DNA of 11,540 bases from DASVBJ01 sp036375895 (GCA_036375895.1 DASVBJ010000386.1:1-11540); one strand, 5' to 3'. Positions 1 through 6,492 are shown, counted from the first letter of the stretch. A program made the numbers and translations. The notes: generated by a model from the sequence alone, not told the origin.

Positions 1-19
1 GGGACGGGAGCGAGTCGAA

Positions 20-2113
20 GTGAGCATGCTGGAGTTCCCCGGCGAGGTCGTGACGCACGCACCCGTGCAGTACGTCGAGCTGCCGCTCGGCGCGGGCACC
101 GCCGCGGTCATCACGCTGGACAACGGGTTCGACCACACGAAACCGACGACGCTCGGCCCGCAGAGCATGGCCAACATCGAGGCGGCGATCGACGAGGCGC
201 TCGGACGGGAGGACGTCGCCGCGGTCGCGGTGACGGGCAAGCCGTTCATCTTCTGCGTCGGGGCCGACCTGAAGGTCATGCAGGCCGGCGGCACGCCGGA
301 GCAGGCGGCCGCGTACCTCGCGCTCGGCCACAAGGTGTTCTCGAAGCTCAAGGACGCCAAGGTCCCGACGTTCGCGTTCGTCAACGGCGCCGTCATGGGC
401 GGCGGGCTCGAGCTCGCCCTGCACTGCCAGTACCGCACGATCTCCTCGGGTGTGCCGGCGCTGGCCTTCCCGGAGGTCTTCCTCGGCCTGATCCCGGGCT
501 GGGGCGGCACCCAGCTGCTGCCTCAGCTGATCGGGCCCGACCAGGCGGTCACCGTGATCGTCGAGAACGCCCTCAACCAGAACAAGATGCTCAAGGGCGC
601 CCAGGCGTTCAAGCTCGGCATCGCCGACGCGATGTTCGAGCCGGCCGACTTCCTCGAGCAGTCGCTGCTGTGGGCGGCCAAGGTCGTGCGCGGCGACGTC
701 ACGGTCGAGCGCCCGGCGTACGACGACGCCGCGGCCTGGGACGCGGCCGTCACCCGGGGCCGAGGGGTCGCCGACCTGCGGGTGCACGGTGCCGCGCCGG
801 CGCCGTACAAGGCTCTCGAGCTCATCGCGCTGGCCCGGACCGCGCCGTACGCCGAGGGCACCGCCGCCGAGCGCAAGGCGCTCGCGGAGCTCTCCTCCAG
901 CGAGGAGCTGCGGGCGGGGCTCTACGCGTTCGACCTCGTGCAGAAGCGGGCCAAGCGGCCGGCGGGTGCGCCGGACAAGTCGCTGGCACGTCCGGTCACC
1001 AAGGTCGGCATCGTGGGAGCCGGCCTGATGGCGAGCCAGCTCGCGCTGCTGTTCGCGCGCCGCCTGGAGGTGCCCGTGGTCCTCACGGACATCGACCAGG
1101 AGCGCATCGACAAGGGCGTGGGCTACGTCCACGCCGAGGTGGACAAGCTGCTCGCCAAGGGACGGGTCAGCGGCGACAAGGCCAACCGGCTCAAGGCCTC
1201 CGTCACCGGCTCGCTGACCAAGGACGCGTTCTCCGACGCCGACTTCGTGATCGAGGCGGTGTTCGAGCGAATGGACGTCAAGCAGAAGGTGTTCGCCGAG
1301 GTCGAGGCCGTCGTCAAGCCGGACTGCGTGCTGGCGACCAACACCTCGTCCCTGTCGATCACCGAGATGGCCTCGAAGCTCGACAACCCCGAGCGGGTCG
1401 TCGGGTTCCACTTCTTCAACCCGGTCGCGGTGATGCCCTTCCTGGAGGTCGTCAAGGCCGACCGCACGGACGACCCGACGCTGGCCACCGCGTTCGCCGT
1501 CGGGAAGGCGCTGAAGAAGACCACCGTCCTCGTCAAGGACTCCCCCGCCTTCGTCGTCAACCGGCTGCTCGGCCGGTGGATGGGCGAGGTGAGCCGGGTC
1601 ATCGACGAGGGCACGCCGATCGAGGTCGCCGACAACGCGTTCGCCGGGCTGGCGCCGATGCCGCCGTTCGTGCTCCTGGGCCTGGTCGGCCCGGCCGTGG
1701 CGCTGCACACCGCGGAGACGCTGCACGAGGCGTTCCCCGACCGCTACCGGGTCTCGGAGAACCTGCGCCGCGTCGTCGAGGCCGGCAAGCCCGGCATCTA
1801 CACCTGGGTCGACGGCAAGCCGGTCGTCGACCCCGAGGTGGCGGCGCTGTTCGAGCAGCCGGAGTCGCCGGCCGTGCTCACCGCCGAGCAGGTCCGCGAG
1901 CGGGTGCTGTCGGCGCTCGCCGAGGAGATCCGGCTGATGCTCGACGAGGGGGTCGTCGCCGAGCCGCAGGACATCGACCTGGGCCTGATCACCGGCGCCG
2001 GTTTCTCGTTCTGGAACGGCGGCATCACCCCGCTGCTCGACCGCGAGGGCATCTCGGAGAAGGTCACCGGGAAGCGGTTCCTGCCGAAGGGTGTCGCCAG
2101 CCTGCCCGCCTGA
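20..2113 (+). CDS. fadB: Enoyl-CoA hydratase / 3-hydroxyacyl-CoA dehydrogenase fusion (fatty-acid oxidation alpha subunit)
   Basis: A 697-residue bifunctional beta-oxidation enzyme that hydrates trans-2-enoyl-CoA and then oxidises the L-3-hydroxyacyl-CoA with NAD+; it is cytoplasmic and normally partners a FadA thiolase. Residues about 10-220 are a crotonase domain. The oxyanion-hole glycines and both catalytic glutamates are visible: E131 in GGGLEL and E152 in FPEVFLG. Residues about 325-510 are the NAD-binding dehydrogenase domain, with IVGAGLMASQ at 331-340 (the usual third glycine is alanine), NTSS at 441-444, catalytic H464 in GFHFFNP and E476. N514 starts the C-terminal helical domains. 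Length is close to FadB/FadJ (about 715-730). The GTG at 20 is chosen because GGGAG lies 8 bases upstream; ATG at 26 is the alternative. A TGA at 21-23 in another frame could be the stop of an upstream gene overlapping by GTGA, as in a fadA-fadB operon; this is inference. Confidence 0.95.
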   Translation: MSMLEFPGEVVTHAPVQYVELPLGAGTAAVITLDNGFDHTKPTTLGPQSMANIEAAIDEALGREDVAAVAVTGKPFIFCVGADLKVMQAGGTPEQAAAYLALGHKVFSKLKDAKVPTFAFVNGAVMGGGLELALHCQYRTISSGVPALAFPEVFLGLIPGWGGTQLLPQLIGPDQAVTVIVENALNQNKMLKGAQAFKLGIADAMFEPADFLEQSLLWAAKVVRGDVTVERPAYDDAAAWDAAVTRGRGVADLRVHGAAPAPYKALELIALARTAPYAEGTAAERKALAELSSSEELRAGLYAFDLVQKRAKRPAGAPDKSLARPVTKVGIVGAGLMASQLALLFARRLEVPVVLTDIDQERIDKGVGYVHAEVDKLLAKGRVSGDKANRLKASVTGSLTKDAFSDADFVIEAVFERMDVKQKVFAEVEAVVKPDCVLATNTSSLSITEMASKLDNPERVVGFHFFNPVAVMPFLEVVKADRTDDPTLATAFAVGKALKKTTVLVKDSPAFVVNRLLGRWMGEVSRVIDEGTPIEVADNAFAGLAPMPPFVLLGLVGPAVALHTAETLHEAFPDRYRVSENLRRVVEAGKPGIYTWVDGKPVVDPEVAALFEQPESPAVLTAEQVRERVLSALAEEIRLMLDEGVVAEPQDIDLGLITGAGFSFWNGGITPLLDREGISEKVTGKRFLPKGVASLPA

Positions 2114-2126
2114 CCCGACTTACGAC

Positions 2127-2165
2127 CGAGTGCGCACCGGCCCCGCGCGGGCCGGTGCGTACTCG
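2127..2165. terminator. Strong bidirectional hairpin between convergent genes
   Basis: The arms 2127-2143 and 2149-2165 pair over 17 positions (16 Watson-Crick and one G-U on the plus-strand RNA) around a 5-base CGCGC loop. The hairpin starts 13 bases after the fadB stop and ends just before the stop of the convergent Lrp-type gene, so it can terminate both transcripts. It has no T-tract, which is common for terminators in high-GC actinobacteria. On the minus-strand RNA the G-U position becomes an A-C mismatch. Confidence 0.8.
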
Positions 2166-2169
2166 TGGG

Positions 2170-2703
2170 TCAGCGCCGAGCAGCGGACGGGTCGACCAGC
2201 GGGCGCTCTCCCCGCACGTGCTCGAAGATCAGGTTGGTCTCGGTGTGTCCCACCGCGGGGTGGCCGGTGAGGTTGTCGAGCACGAAGTCGCGCAGCGCGT
2301 CGGAGTCGGCGACGGCCACGTGCAGCAGGTAGTCGTCGGTGCCGGCGACGTAGAACATCGACACGACGCCGGGGAAGCTCGGCGCGGCCCGACGGAAGGC
2401 CTCGACCTGGTCGCGGACGTGCGCCCGAAGGCGGACGGCGATCAGCGCCTGGATCGGCCGGCCCACGGCCGCGAGGTCGATGTCGGCGTGCACGCCGCGC
2501 AGCGCCCCGCGCTCCCGCAGCGCGCGCAGCCGGCTGAGGCAGGTGGAGGGCGCGATGCCGGCCCGCTCGGCGAGCGCGTTGTTGGGCGCGCGGCCGTCGA
2601 CAACGAGCTCGGCCAGCAGGGTGAGGTCGACGCGGTCCAGCGGCGGGCGTACGGCGGGGCGCGCCGCGGCGGGAGCGGCAGGAGGTCGAACGATCTTCGG
2701 CAC
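2170..2703 (-). CDS. Lrp/AsnC-family transcriptional regulator
   Basis: A 177-residue feast/famine regulator. Residues about 22-70 form the AsnC-type winged helix-turn-helix (LDRVDLTLLAEL, then NNALAERAGIAPSTCLSRLR as the recognition region). Residues about 85-165 form the RAM ligand-binding/oligomerisation domain, with the characteristic VAGTDDYLLHV stretch at 119-129. The GTG at 2703 is chosen because GGGAG sits 8 bases before it and the family homology begins soon after; the frame stays open upstream but that part is arginine-rich shadow sequence. A -10-like TATCTT lies on the minus strand at 2735-2730. The gene is divergent from a cystathionine/methionine gamma-lyase-type enzyme. Lrp-family proteins next to such enzymes often respond to a sulfur amino acid and control the neighbour (MdeR with mdeA in Pseudomonas is a known example). 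Local control of the enzyme and of itself is inferred; the ligand is unknown. Confidence 0.93.
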   Translation of the reverse strand: MPKIVRPPAAPAAARPAVRPPLDRVDLTLLAELVVDGRAPNNALAERAGIAPSTCLSRLRALRERGALRGVHADIDLAAVGRPIQALIAVRLRAHVRDQVEAFRRAAPSFPGVVSMFYVAGTDDYLLHVAVADSDALRDFVLDNLTGHPAVGHTETNLIFEHVRGERPLVDPSAARR

Positions 2704-2728
2704 AGAGGTCTCCCAAATGTCTCCTGTC

Positions 2729-2766
2729 GAAGATAGCGCGCTCCTGCGCAGGTGTGGCGAATCTTC
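2729..2766. promoter_or_regulatory. Candidate Lrp-type operator: two nested inverted repeats on one centre
   Basis: GAAGAT (2729-2734) and ATCTTC (2761-2766) are perfect inverted arms, and CCTGCGCAGG (2743-2752) is a perfect palindrome. Both dyads are centred at 2747.5. The left arm overlaps a good minus-strand -10 (TATCTT, 2735-2730), and the inner palindrome would lie in the promoter spacer, so binding here would repress the regulator gene and could also act on the divergent lyase gene. Position and symmetry suit a dimeric or octameric Lrp-type protein, but binding is inferred. Confidence 0.5.
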
Positions 2767-2840
2767 TGCGGTCAGGTTGGCTCGGGCTACCCGGATGTTC
2801 GATCCTGGCCTCGTCAACCCAATGCTGCCGGAGGGACCCC

Positions 2841-4064
2841 ATGATGGCGCCCGAGACCCCGCGACCCAGAGCCCTCGCCACGCGGGCGGTGCACGCCGGC
2901 CGCGCGGACCTCGCCGCCAGCGGCGTGCACGTGCCGCCCATCGACCTCTCGACGACCAACCCACTGCCCGACGTGGAGTCGGGCGGGTCGGCCTACGAGG
3001 TGCTCGCCATGGGCGGCGCTCCGGCGGAGGGCGCCAGCCACGTCTACGCCCGGCTGTGGAACCCCACGGTGGCGCGCTTCGAGGCGGCGCTTGCCGAGCT
3101 CGAAGAGGCGCCGGACGCCGTCGCCTTCGCCTCGGGGATGGCTGCGCTGACCGCGGTGCTGCTCGCCGCAGGACGCGACGGGCGACGCCACGTGGTGGCG
3201 GTCCGACCCCTCTACGGGGGCAGCGACCACCTCCTCGCCACCGGCCTGCTCGGCACGGAGGTCACGTACACCACCGCCGGCGAGGTCGCGTCCGCCCTCC
3301 GCCCGGACACCGGGCTGGTCGTGCTGGAGACCCCCGCCAACCCGACCCTCGACCTCGTCGACATCGCGGAGGTGGTGGCGGCCGTGGGCGACGTGCCAGT
3401 CCTCGTGGACAACACGTTCGCCACGCCCGTGCTGCAGCGACCGGCCACGCTGGGTGCGACCTTCGTCCTGCACTCGGCGACGAAGTTCCTCGGGGGTCAT
3501 GGCGATGTTGTCGGCGGCGTCGTCGCGACGGCCGGACCGGAAGCCTGCGGCTGGACGGCCCGCGTTCGCCAGGTGCGGGCGGTCACGGGCGGCCTGCTGC
3601 ACCCGCTCGGGGCATATCTGCTGCACCGCGGCCTGCAGACCCTGCCGCTGCGGGTCCAGGCACAGAGCGCCTCCGCGCACAAGGTGGCGCTCGGGCTCAG
3701 TGCCCACCCGATGGTCGAGCAGGTCTACTACCCCGGCCTGCCGGAGTGTGACGGTCGCGGGCTCGTTGGCCGGCAGATGTCGGCCGGTGGTGCCGTGCTG
3801 TCGTTCCGCGTGCGCGGTGGCTACGACGCTGCCTGCGAGGTCGCCTCATCGGTCGGGCTGCTCACCCACGCGGTGTCGCTGGGCGGCGTCGACTCGCTGG
3901 TGCAGCACCCGGCGGCGCTGACCCACCGTCCGGTCACCGGTGACGCCCGGCCCGACGCCGGCCTGCTCCGGGTCTCGGTCGGCCTCGAGGACGCCGACGA
4001 CATCCTGGCCGACCTGACGGACGCGCTCGACGCCGTGGCTGCACGATCGGGACAGCCGGACTGA
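2841..4064 (+). CDS. PLP-dependent Cys/Met metabolism enzyme (cystathionine gamma-lyase / methionine gamma-lyase type)
   Basis: A 407-residue cytoplasmic enzyme of the Cys/Met-metabolism PLP family, whose members cleave or replace the gamma (sometimes beta) substituent of cystathionine, methionine, homocysteine or O-acylhomoserine. Visible family marks are YARLWNPT at 69-76 (phosphate-binding Tyr and Arg of the neighbouring subunit), ASGMAA at 97-102, ETPANPT at 163-169, VDNTFATP at 189-196 (PLP-ring Asp190), the Schiff-base Lys215 in HSATKFLGGH, GGVDSLVQHPA at 348-358 and the carboxylate-binding Arg377 in LLRVSVGLED. Length matches the family (about 380-410). ATG at 2841 has GGAGGG 5 bases upstream; upstream in-frame sequence is not family-like. 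At the position where true methionine gamma-lyases carry Cys (LYGC) this protein has Gly127 (LYGG), which leans toward cystathionine lyase/synthase chemistry. Exact substrate cannot be read from sequence. It is divergent from the Lrp-type gene and probably its target. Confidence 0.93.
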   Translation: MMAPETPRPRALATRAVHAGRADLAASGVHVPPIDLSTTNPLPDVESGGSAYEVLAMGGAPAEGASHVYARLWNPTVARFEAALAELEEAPDAVAFASGMAALTAVLLAAGRDGRRHVVAVRPLYGGSDHLLATGLLGTEVTYTTAGEVASALRPDTGLVVLETPANPTLDLVDIAEVVAAVGDVPVLVDNTFATPVLQRPATLGATFVLHSATKFLGGHGDVVGGVVATAGPEACGWTARVRQVRAVTGGLLHPLGAYLLHRGLQTLPLRVQAQSASAHKVALGLSAHPMVEQVYYPGLPECDGRGLVGRQMSAGGAVLSFRVRGGYDAACEVASSVGLLTHAVSLGGVDSLVQHPAALTHRPVTGDARPDAGLLRVSVGLEDADDILADLTDALDAVAARSGQPD

Positions 4065-4081
4065 GGCGACGTCAGGCAGAC

Positions 4082-4108
4082 ACCCGCAGCCTCGCGTCGG
4101 TCGCGGGT
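4082..4108. terminator. Weak hairpin between convergent genes
   Basis: ACCCGC (4082-4087) and GCGGGT (4103-4108) pair over 6 bp around a 15-base loop in the 43-base gap between the convergent lyase and acetyltransferase genes. There is no T-tract and the stem is short, so the terminator role is suggested mainly by position. Confidence 0.25.
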
Positions 4109-4611
4109 CAGGGCGTGACGCGCCGCACCATCATGGGTGCGAGGGGTCGCTCGAGCCAGACGCACATGGGCCAGCCCGGTCGCTCGCCCGGCTCACGGCC
4201 GATCTCGCGAAACCCGTGCCTGGCGTAGAACCGCGCGGCCCGGTCGTTGCCGTCGACGTACTCGAGCCGGACCGCCGTGGCGCTCGACGGCACCAGCTCC
4301 AGCAAGGACGTCATGAGCGCGGAGCCCGTGCCCGCTCCCTGCTGGTCCGGCACGACGTACAGCTTCCAGATGATCGGCACCTCCCCGCGCAGGTCGACGT
4401 TCCCCACGCCGACGACGCGGTCGCCGTCGACGGCGACGAGGACCTCCGTGTCGCGCATGCTGCGCAACGTGGCATCAGCGGACCACCACGCCTGAAGGCC
4501 GTGAGCGATGTAGTCGGCGCCCGCGAAGGCGTACGTCTCCGGCCAGGCCAGGTGCCCGACCTCGCGGATACCGGGGACGTCCGCGCCCACCGCCGCCCGA
4601 ATGACCGTCAC
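4108..4611 (-). CDS. GNAT-family N-acetyltransferase
   Basis: A 167-residue single-domain acetyltransferase that would transfer an acetyl group from acetyl-CoA to an amine of an unknown acceptor. The acetyl-CoA binding motif A is clear: strand beta-4 IIWKLYVVP (80-88) runs into DQQGAGTGSALM (89-100), the Q/RxxGxG/A pyrophosphate loop. The beta-5/alpha-4 segment VRLEYVDGNDRAARFYARHGF (114-134) has the typical Asn and the AxxFYxxxGF ending. The GTG at 4611 is chosen because AGGGGG lies about 8 bases upstream and the N-terminus TVIRAAVGADVPGIREV is the usual first strand and helix; the open frame continues upstream only as shadow. It is convergent with the lyase gene and divergent from the secreted-protein gene. 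Family assignment is secure; the substrate (protein N-terminus, small metabolite or antibiotic) is not inferable. Confidence 0.88.
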   Translation of the reverse strand: MTVIRAAVGADVPGIREVGHLAWPETYAFAGADYIAHGLQAWWSADATLRSMRDTEVLVAVDGDRVVGVGNVDLRGEVPIIWKLYVVPDQQGAGTGSALMTSLLELVPSSATAVRLEYVDGNDRAARFYARHGFREIGREPGERPGWPMCVWLERPLAPMMVRRVTP

Positions 4612-4789
4612 CGCTGACCCCCTCGCGCTCTGACAGCAGGTCGGGAGCGTACAGGGGCCCTGGCAATCCGCGTTGACGGCGAGTCGTAGCTCGCTCGCAA
4701 ACAGTGAATCCCTACATCGGGCTATCGCCCCGTCTCGGAGGCGGCTGAAGCATTGATCGGGGCTGTCGTTCTCGACACGTGGAGGGGTC

Positions 4790-5362
4790 ATGAGGGGACG
4801 TTCTGTGCTCATCGCTGGGCTGGCCATCGCGGGCACCGTGCTCGCCAGCACACCCGCTACCGCCCGACCCATCGACAAGGGCCACTTCCATGACGTCTTC
4901 ACCAGCGACGTCTACGACTGCGACGGCACCCTGGCCCAGGACAGCGGGGACGTCTCGGGCAACTTCCTGTTCAACCAGCGCGGCTCGTCACCGTTCCCCT
5001 ACTACCGGGAGAGCGTGCACGGCAGCGTCGTGACCACCAACCTCGAGACGGGCGGCACCTTCACCAACGTCTTCGCCAGCAGTAGCAAGGACCAGGTCAT
5101 CACCGACAACGGCGACGGCACCATCACCATCACCGTGTTCGCCGCCGGCGGTTCCCGCTTCTACGACTCCGACGGCAACCTCGTGCTCAAGGACCCCGGT
5201 GAGGTCCGGTTCGCCTTCGACGTCGACTACAACGGCACTCCCGGTGACCCCGACGACGACGCCGAGATCCCCGACTCGTTCCGGGTCGTGCGCTCCTCCA
5301 CCGGGAACAGCGACTTCTCGGACCACGACTTCTGCGCGGACCTTGTGGAGTTCACGAGCTAG
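4790..5362 (+). CDS. Small secreted protein of unknown function
   Basis: A 190-residue protein I do not recognise as a named family. It has a clear Sec-type signal peptide: basic start MRGR, hydrophobic core about residues 5-19, and a likely signal peptidase I site after TPATA (about residue 25). The mature part is acidic and rich in short beta-strand patterns (VVTTNLETGGTFTNVF; TITITVF) and in Gly/Asp turns, including DNGDG at 106-110 and DPDDD at 153-157, which could bind calcium but do not match a full EF-hand or dockerin loop. Only two cysteines occur in the mature protein, C44 and C182, near its two ends, suggesting one disulfide that closes the fold. ATG at 4790 is preceded by GGAGGGG, 3 bases away. 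It appears monocistronic, divergent from the GNAT gene. An extracellular all-beta protein is inferred; no catalytic motif is visible. Confidence 0.85.
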   Translation: MRGRSVLIAGLAIAGTVLASTPATARPIDKGHFHDVFTSDVYDCDGTLAQDSGDVSGNFLFNQRGSSPFPYYRESVHGSVVTTNLETGGTFTNVFASSSKDQVITDNGDGTITITVFAAGGSRFYDSDGNLVLKDPGEVRFAFDVDYNGTPGDPDDDAEIPDSFRVVRSSTGNSDFSDHDFCADLVEFTS

Positions 5363-5448
5363 GCAAACCAACCGACCGCCGCCACTGCACCCTCCCCTGA
5401 GCGGGAGCAGCACCCCGGGCCGTCGTACGCGCACTCTCCGCTGCTGTC

Positions 5449-5468
5449 ACTCACCCGCTCGGGTGAGT
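5449..5468. promoter_or_regulatory. Perfect 9+2+9 inverted repeat upstream of an unrecognised gene
   Basis: ACTCACCCG (5449-5457), two bases, then CGGGTGAGT (5460-5468) form a perfect inverted repeat. It ends 20 bases before the -10-like TACCGT at 5489, so it covers or borders the -35 zone of the next gene and fits an operator. It could also act as a terminator hairpin (8-bp stem, 4-base loop) for the secreted-protein gene, although no T-run follows. A second small repeat, CCCAT-cacga-ATGGG (5474-5488), fills the promoter spacer. Confidence 0.5.
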
Positions 5469-5488
5469 CTGTGCCCATCACGAATGGG

Positions 5489-5494
5489 TACCGT
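5489..5494 (+). promoter_or_regulatory. -10 element (TACCGT) for a leaderless start at 5501
   Basis: TACCGT matches the actinobacterial TANNNT -10 consensus and ends 6 bases before GTG 5501, which places transcription initiation on the start codon itself. No Shine-Dalgarno sequence precedes that GTG. The same hexamer precedes bdhA. No good -35 is visible. Confidence 0.5.
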
Positions 5495-5500
5495 CGAGAC

Positions 5501-6340
5501 GTGCAGGCACCTGACGAGCTCGAGCTGCGGCGCATCGCCCTGGCGGTGTCCGTGCTCGACGACGTGGACATCGTGCCGCTCGACGACGGCGTGATGCTCA
5601 CCGGCGTCACGCCGGTCGAGGTCAGCTGGCGCGAGCTGCGACGCGCCCTCGCCGGGGTAGGCCCGGAGAGCGACCTGGCGCGCACCCGGGTCGCGAGCTG
5701 GCTGCACGGCCGTCGCATCGCCGCCGAGCACCACACCGAGGACCTCCGCGAGCGCGCCCGGCCGGTCGGCCTGCCCGTCGACCACCCGTTGCACCCCGGC
5801 CTCGACTGGGTCCGACACCGCGTGCTCGGGGACGCGCTCGACCTGGGCTTCGGCTTCGTCGGCGTGGGGCCCGACCCGGACGACGTCGTGGTCGTCCCGC
5901 AGGGCGCCCTCGATGCCGCAGGTGTGGACCCGATGCCCTGGTGGCCGGTCGCCCGCGACTATCTCGAGCGGATGGGAGCCGTCGCCGCCGAGCGGTTCGG
6001 GTCCTCCACCACCCTGCGGCCCATCGGCGACTGTGACGTGGTGACCCTGCTGGGCGCCGTCTCGCTGCGCGCCGCGCTGTGCGCCGACGACGGCACGGGC
6101 ATGCGCGCGGCCGCGGTCCCGATGCGTCGCCGCGGCTGGCTGGACCTCTCCCGCATCGACCCCGCCTTCACGGCCGCGGCGGCGGCCGCGACGTCCGACC
6201 TCGAGCGTGGCTTCTCGCGACCGCTGCTGCTGACCGTCGACGAGGTGGCGCTCGCCCCCGCCGGCGGCAAGCCGGCCGAGATCGTCCTGCGCGACCCGGC
6301 CGTGGAGGCGCCGCACCTGCGGCCGGTGCTCTTCCGCTGA
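5501..6340 (+). CDS. Unrecognised cytoplasmic protein, 279 residues
   Basis: I do not recognise this family. The protein is acidic and Asp/Arg-rich, with no signal peptide, membrane segment or familiar nucleotide-binding motif. Residues 1-60 contain a helix and strand pattern (ELELRRIALAVSVLDDVD; VEVSWRELRRAL). Residues 90-150 hold the most distinctive stretch, with LPVDHPLHPGLDWVRHRVLG, LGFGFVGVGPDPDD and MPWWPVARDYLERMG. Residues 170-215 include LRPIGDCDVVTLLGAVSLR, and an alanine-rich helix lies at 220-232. Two cysteines (C178, C194) and a His cluster near 77-105 do not form a convincing metal site. The start is uncertain: GTG 5501 is preferred because TACCGT sits 6 bases upstream in leaderless configuration, whereas GTG 5471 adds ten residues and would have only GGTGA, buried in an inverted repeat, as ribosome-binding site. 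Coding is supported by strong third-position GC. It is followed 152 bases later by bdhA; a link is unproven. Confidence 0.83.
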   Translation: MQAPDELELRRIALAVSVLDDVDIVPLDDGVMLTGVTPVEVSWRELRRALAGVGPESDLARTRVASWLHGRRIAAEHHTEDLRERARPVGLPVDHPLHPGLDWVRHRVLGDALDLGFGFVGVGPDPDDVVVVPQGALDAAGVDPMPWWPVARDYLERMGAVAAERFGSSTTLRPIGDCDVVTLLGAVSLRAALCADDGTGMRAAAVPMRRRGWLDLSRIDPAFTAAAAAATSDLERGFSRPLLLTVDEVALAPAGGKPAEIVLRDPAVEAPHLRPVLFR

Positions 6341-6355
6341 CGCGCACCCGCGCGG

Positions 6356-6384
6356 ACGACGGTACGACAACACGACGGCACGAC
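6356..6384 (+). repeat. Short imperfect tandem repeat, two 13-bp copies
   Basis: ACGACGGTACGAC (6356-6368) and ACGACGGCACGAC (6372-6384) match at 12 of 13 positions, separated by AAC, giving a period of 16 bases. They lie in the gap between the unrecognised gene and bdhA. They may be a regulatory element or simple low-complexity drift. Confidence 0.45.
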
Positions 6385-6414
6385 CGCACACCGCATGACC
6401 CGCCGCCTGGGGCT

Positions 6415-6461
6415 GTCCCACATTCCCGCTGCTGCCGATGTGTGGGTCACCACCGTGGGAC
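6415..6461. promoter_or_regulatory. Cluster of TGGGWC boxes upstream of bdhA
   Basis: GTCCCAC (6415-6421) is a perfect inverted repeat of GTGGGAC (6455-6461), and GTGGGTC (6442-6448) is a one-mismatch direct copy 13 bases before the latter. The cluster ends 17 bases before the -10-like TACCGT, an activator-type position. GTCCCA and TGGGTC occur again upstream of the secreted hydrolase at 9259-9270, so these may be sites for the neighbouring PucR-type regulator. This is inference from sequence pattern only. Confidence 0.4.
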
Positions 6462-6478
6462 CCGAACTGCCCGTTTCC

Positions 6479-6484
6479 TACCGT
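6479..6484 (+). promoter_or_regulatory. -10 element (TACCGT) upstream of bdhA
   Basis: TACCGT fits TANNNT and ends 8 bases before ATG 6493, giving a predicted transcript with a leader of about 0-2 bases. The intervening bases CACACCCC contain no Shine-Dalgarno sequence. No clear -35 is seen, which fits an activator-dependent promoter. Confidence 0.5.
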
Positions 6485-6492
6485 CACACCCC

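Noticed and set aside
1..23. 3' end of an upstream gene stopping at TGA 21-23 inside the fadB GTG start
   Set aside because: The GTGA overlap is a typical operon junction, but only six codons (DGSESK) are visible, too few to call a feature.
331..340. Frameshift or domain damage in the fusion enzyme because the third Rossmann glycine is Ala in GAGLMAS
   Set aside because: The frame is continuous, all catalytic residues follow, and Gly-to-Ala at this position is tolerated in dehydrogenases. The coordinates given here are residue numbers of the protein, corresponding to about bases 1010-1039.
670..2736. A 688-codon plus-strand frame overlapping the fadB gene and running through the hairpin into the antisense of the Lrp-type gene
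   Set aside because: The translation is Arg/Gly/Ala-rich shadow sequence and shows no domain, while the fadB frame carries both catalytic domains intact.
2704..2964. N-terminal extension of the Lrp-type regulator up to 2964
   Set aside because: The extension is Arg/Trp/Gly-rich, overlaps the divergent lyase coding sequence, and would bury the intergenic operator. A ribosome-binding site precedes GTG 2703.
4673..4678. TTGACG as a -35 for the secreted-protein gene
   Set aside because: No acceptable -10 hexamer lies 16-19 bases downstream, so I could not support a promoter. Otherwise I see nothing definite in the 4612-4789 gap.
4612..4902. N-terminal extension of the GNAT protein up to 4902
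   Set aside because: It would overlap the start of the secreted-protein gene, and the GNAT fold begins right after GTG 4611, which has its own ribosome-binding site.
5392..5407. CTCCC-N6-GGGAG as a terminator after the secreted-protein gene
   Set aside because: The stem is only 5 bp with no T-run; such repeats are frequent by chance in this composition.
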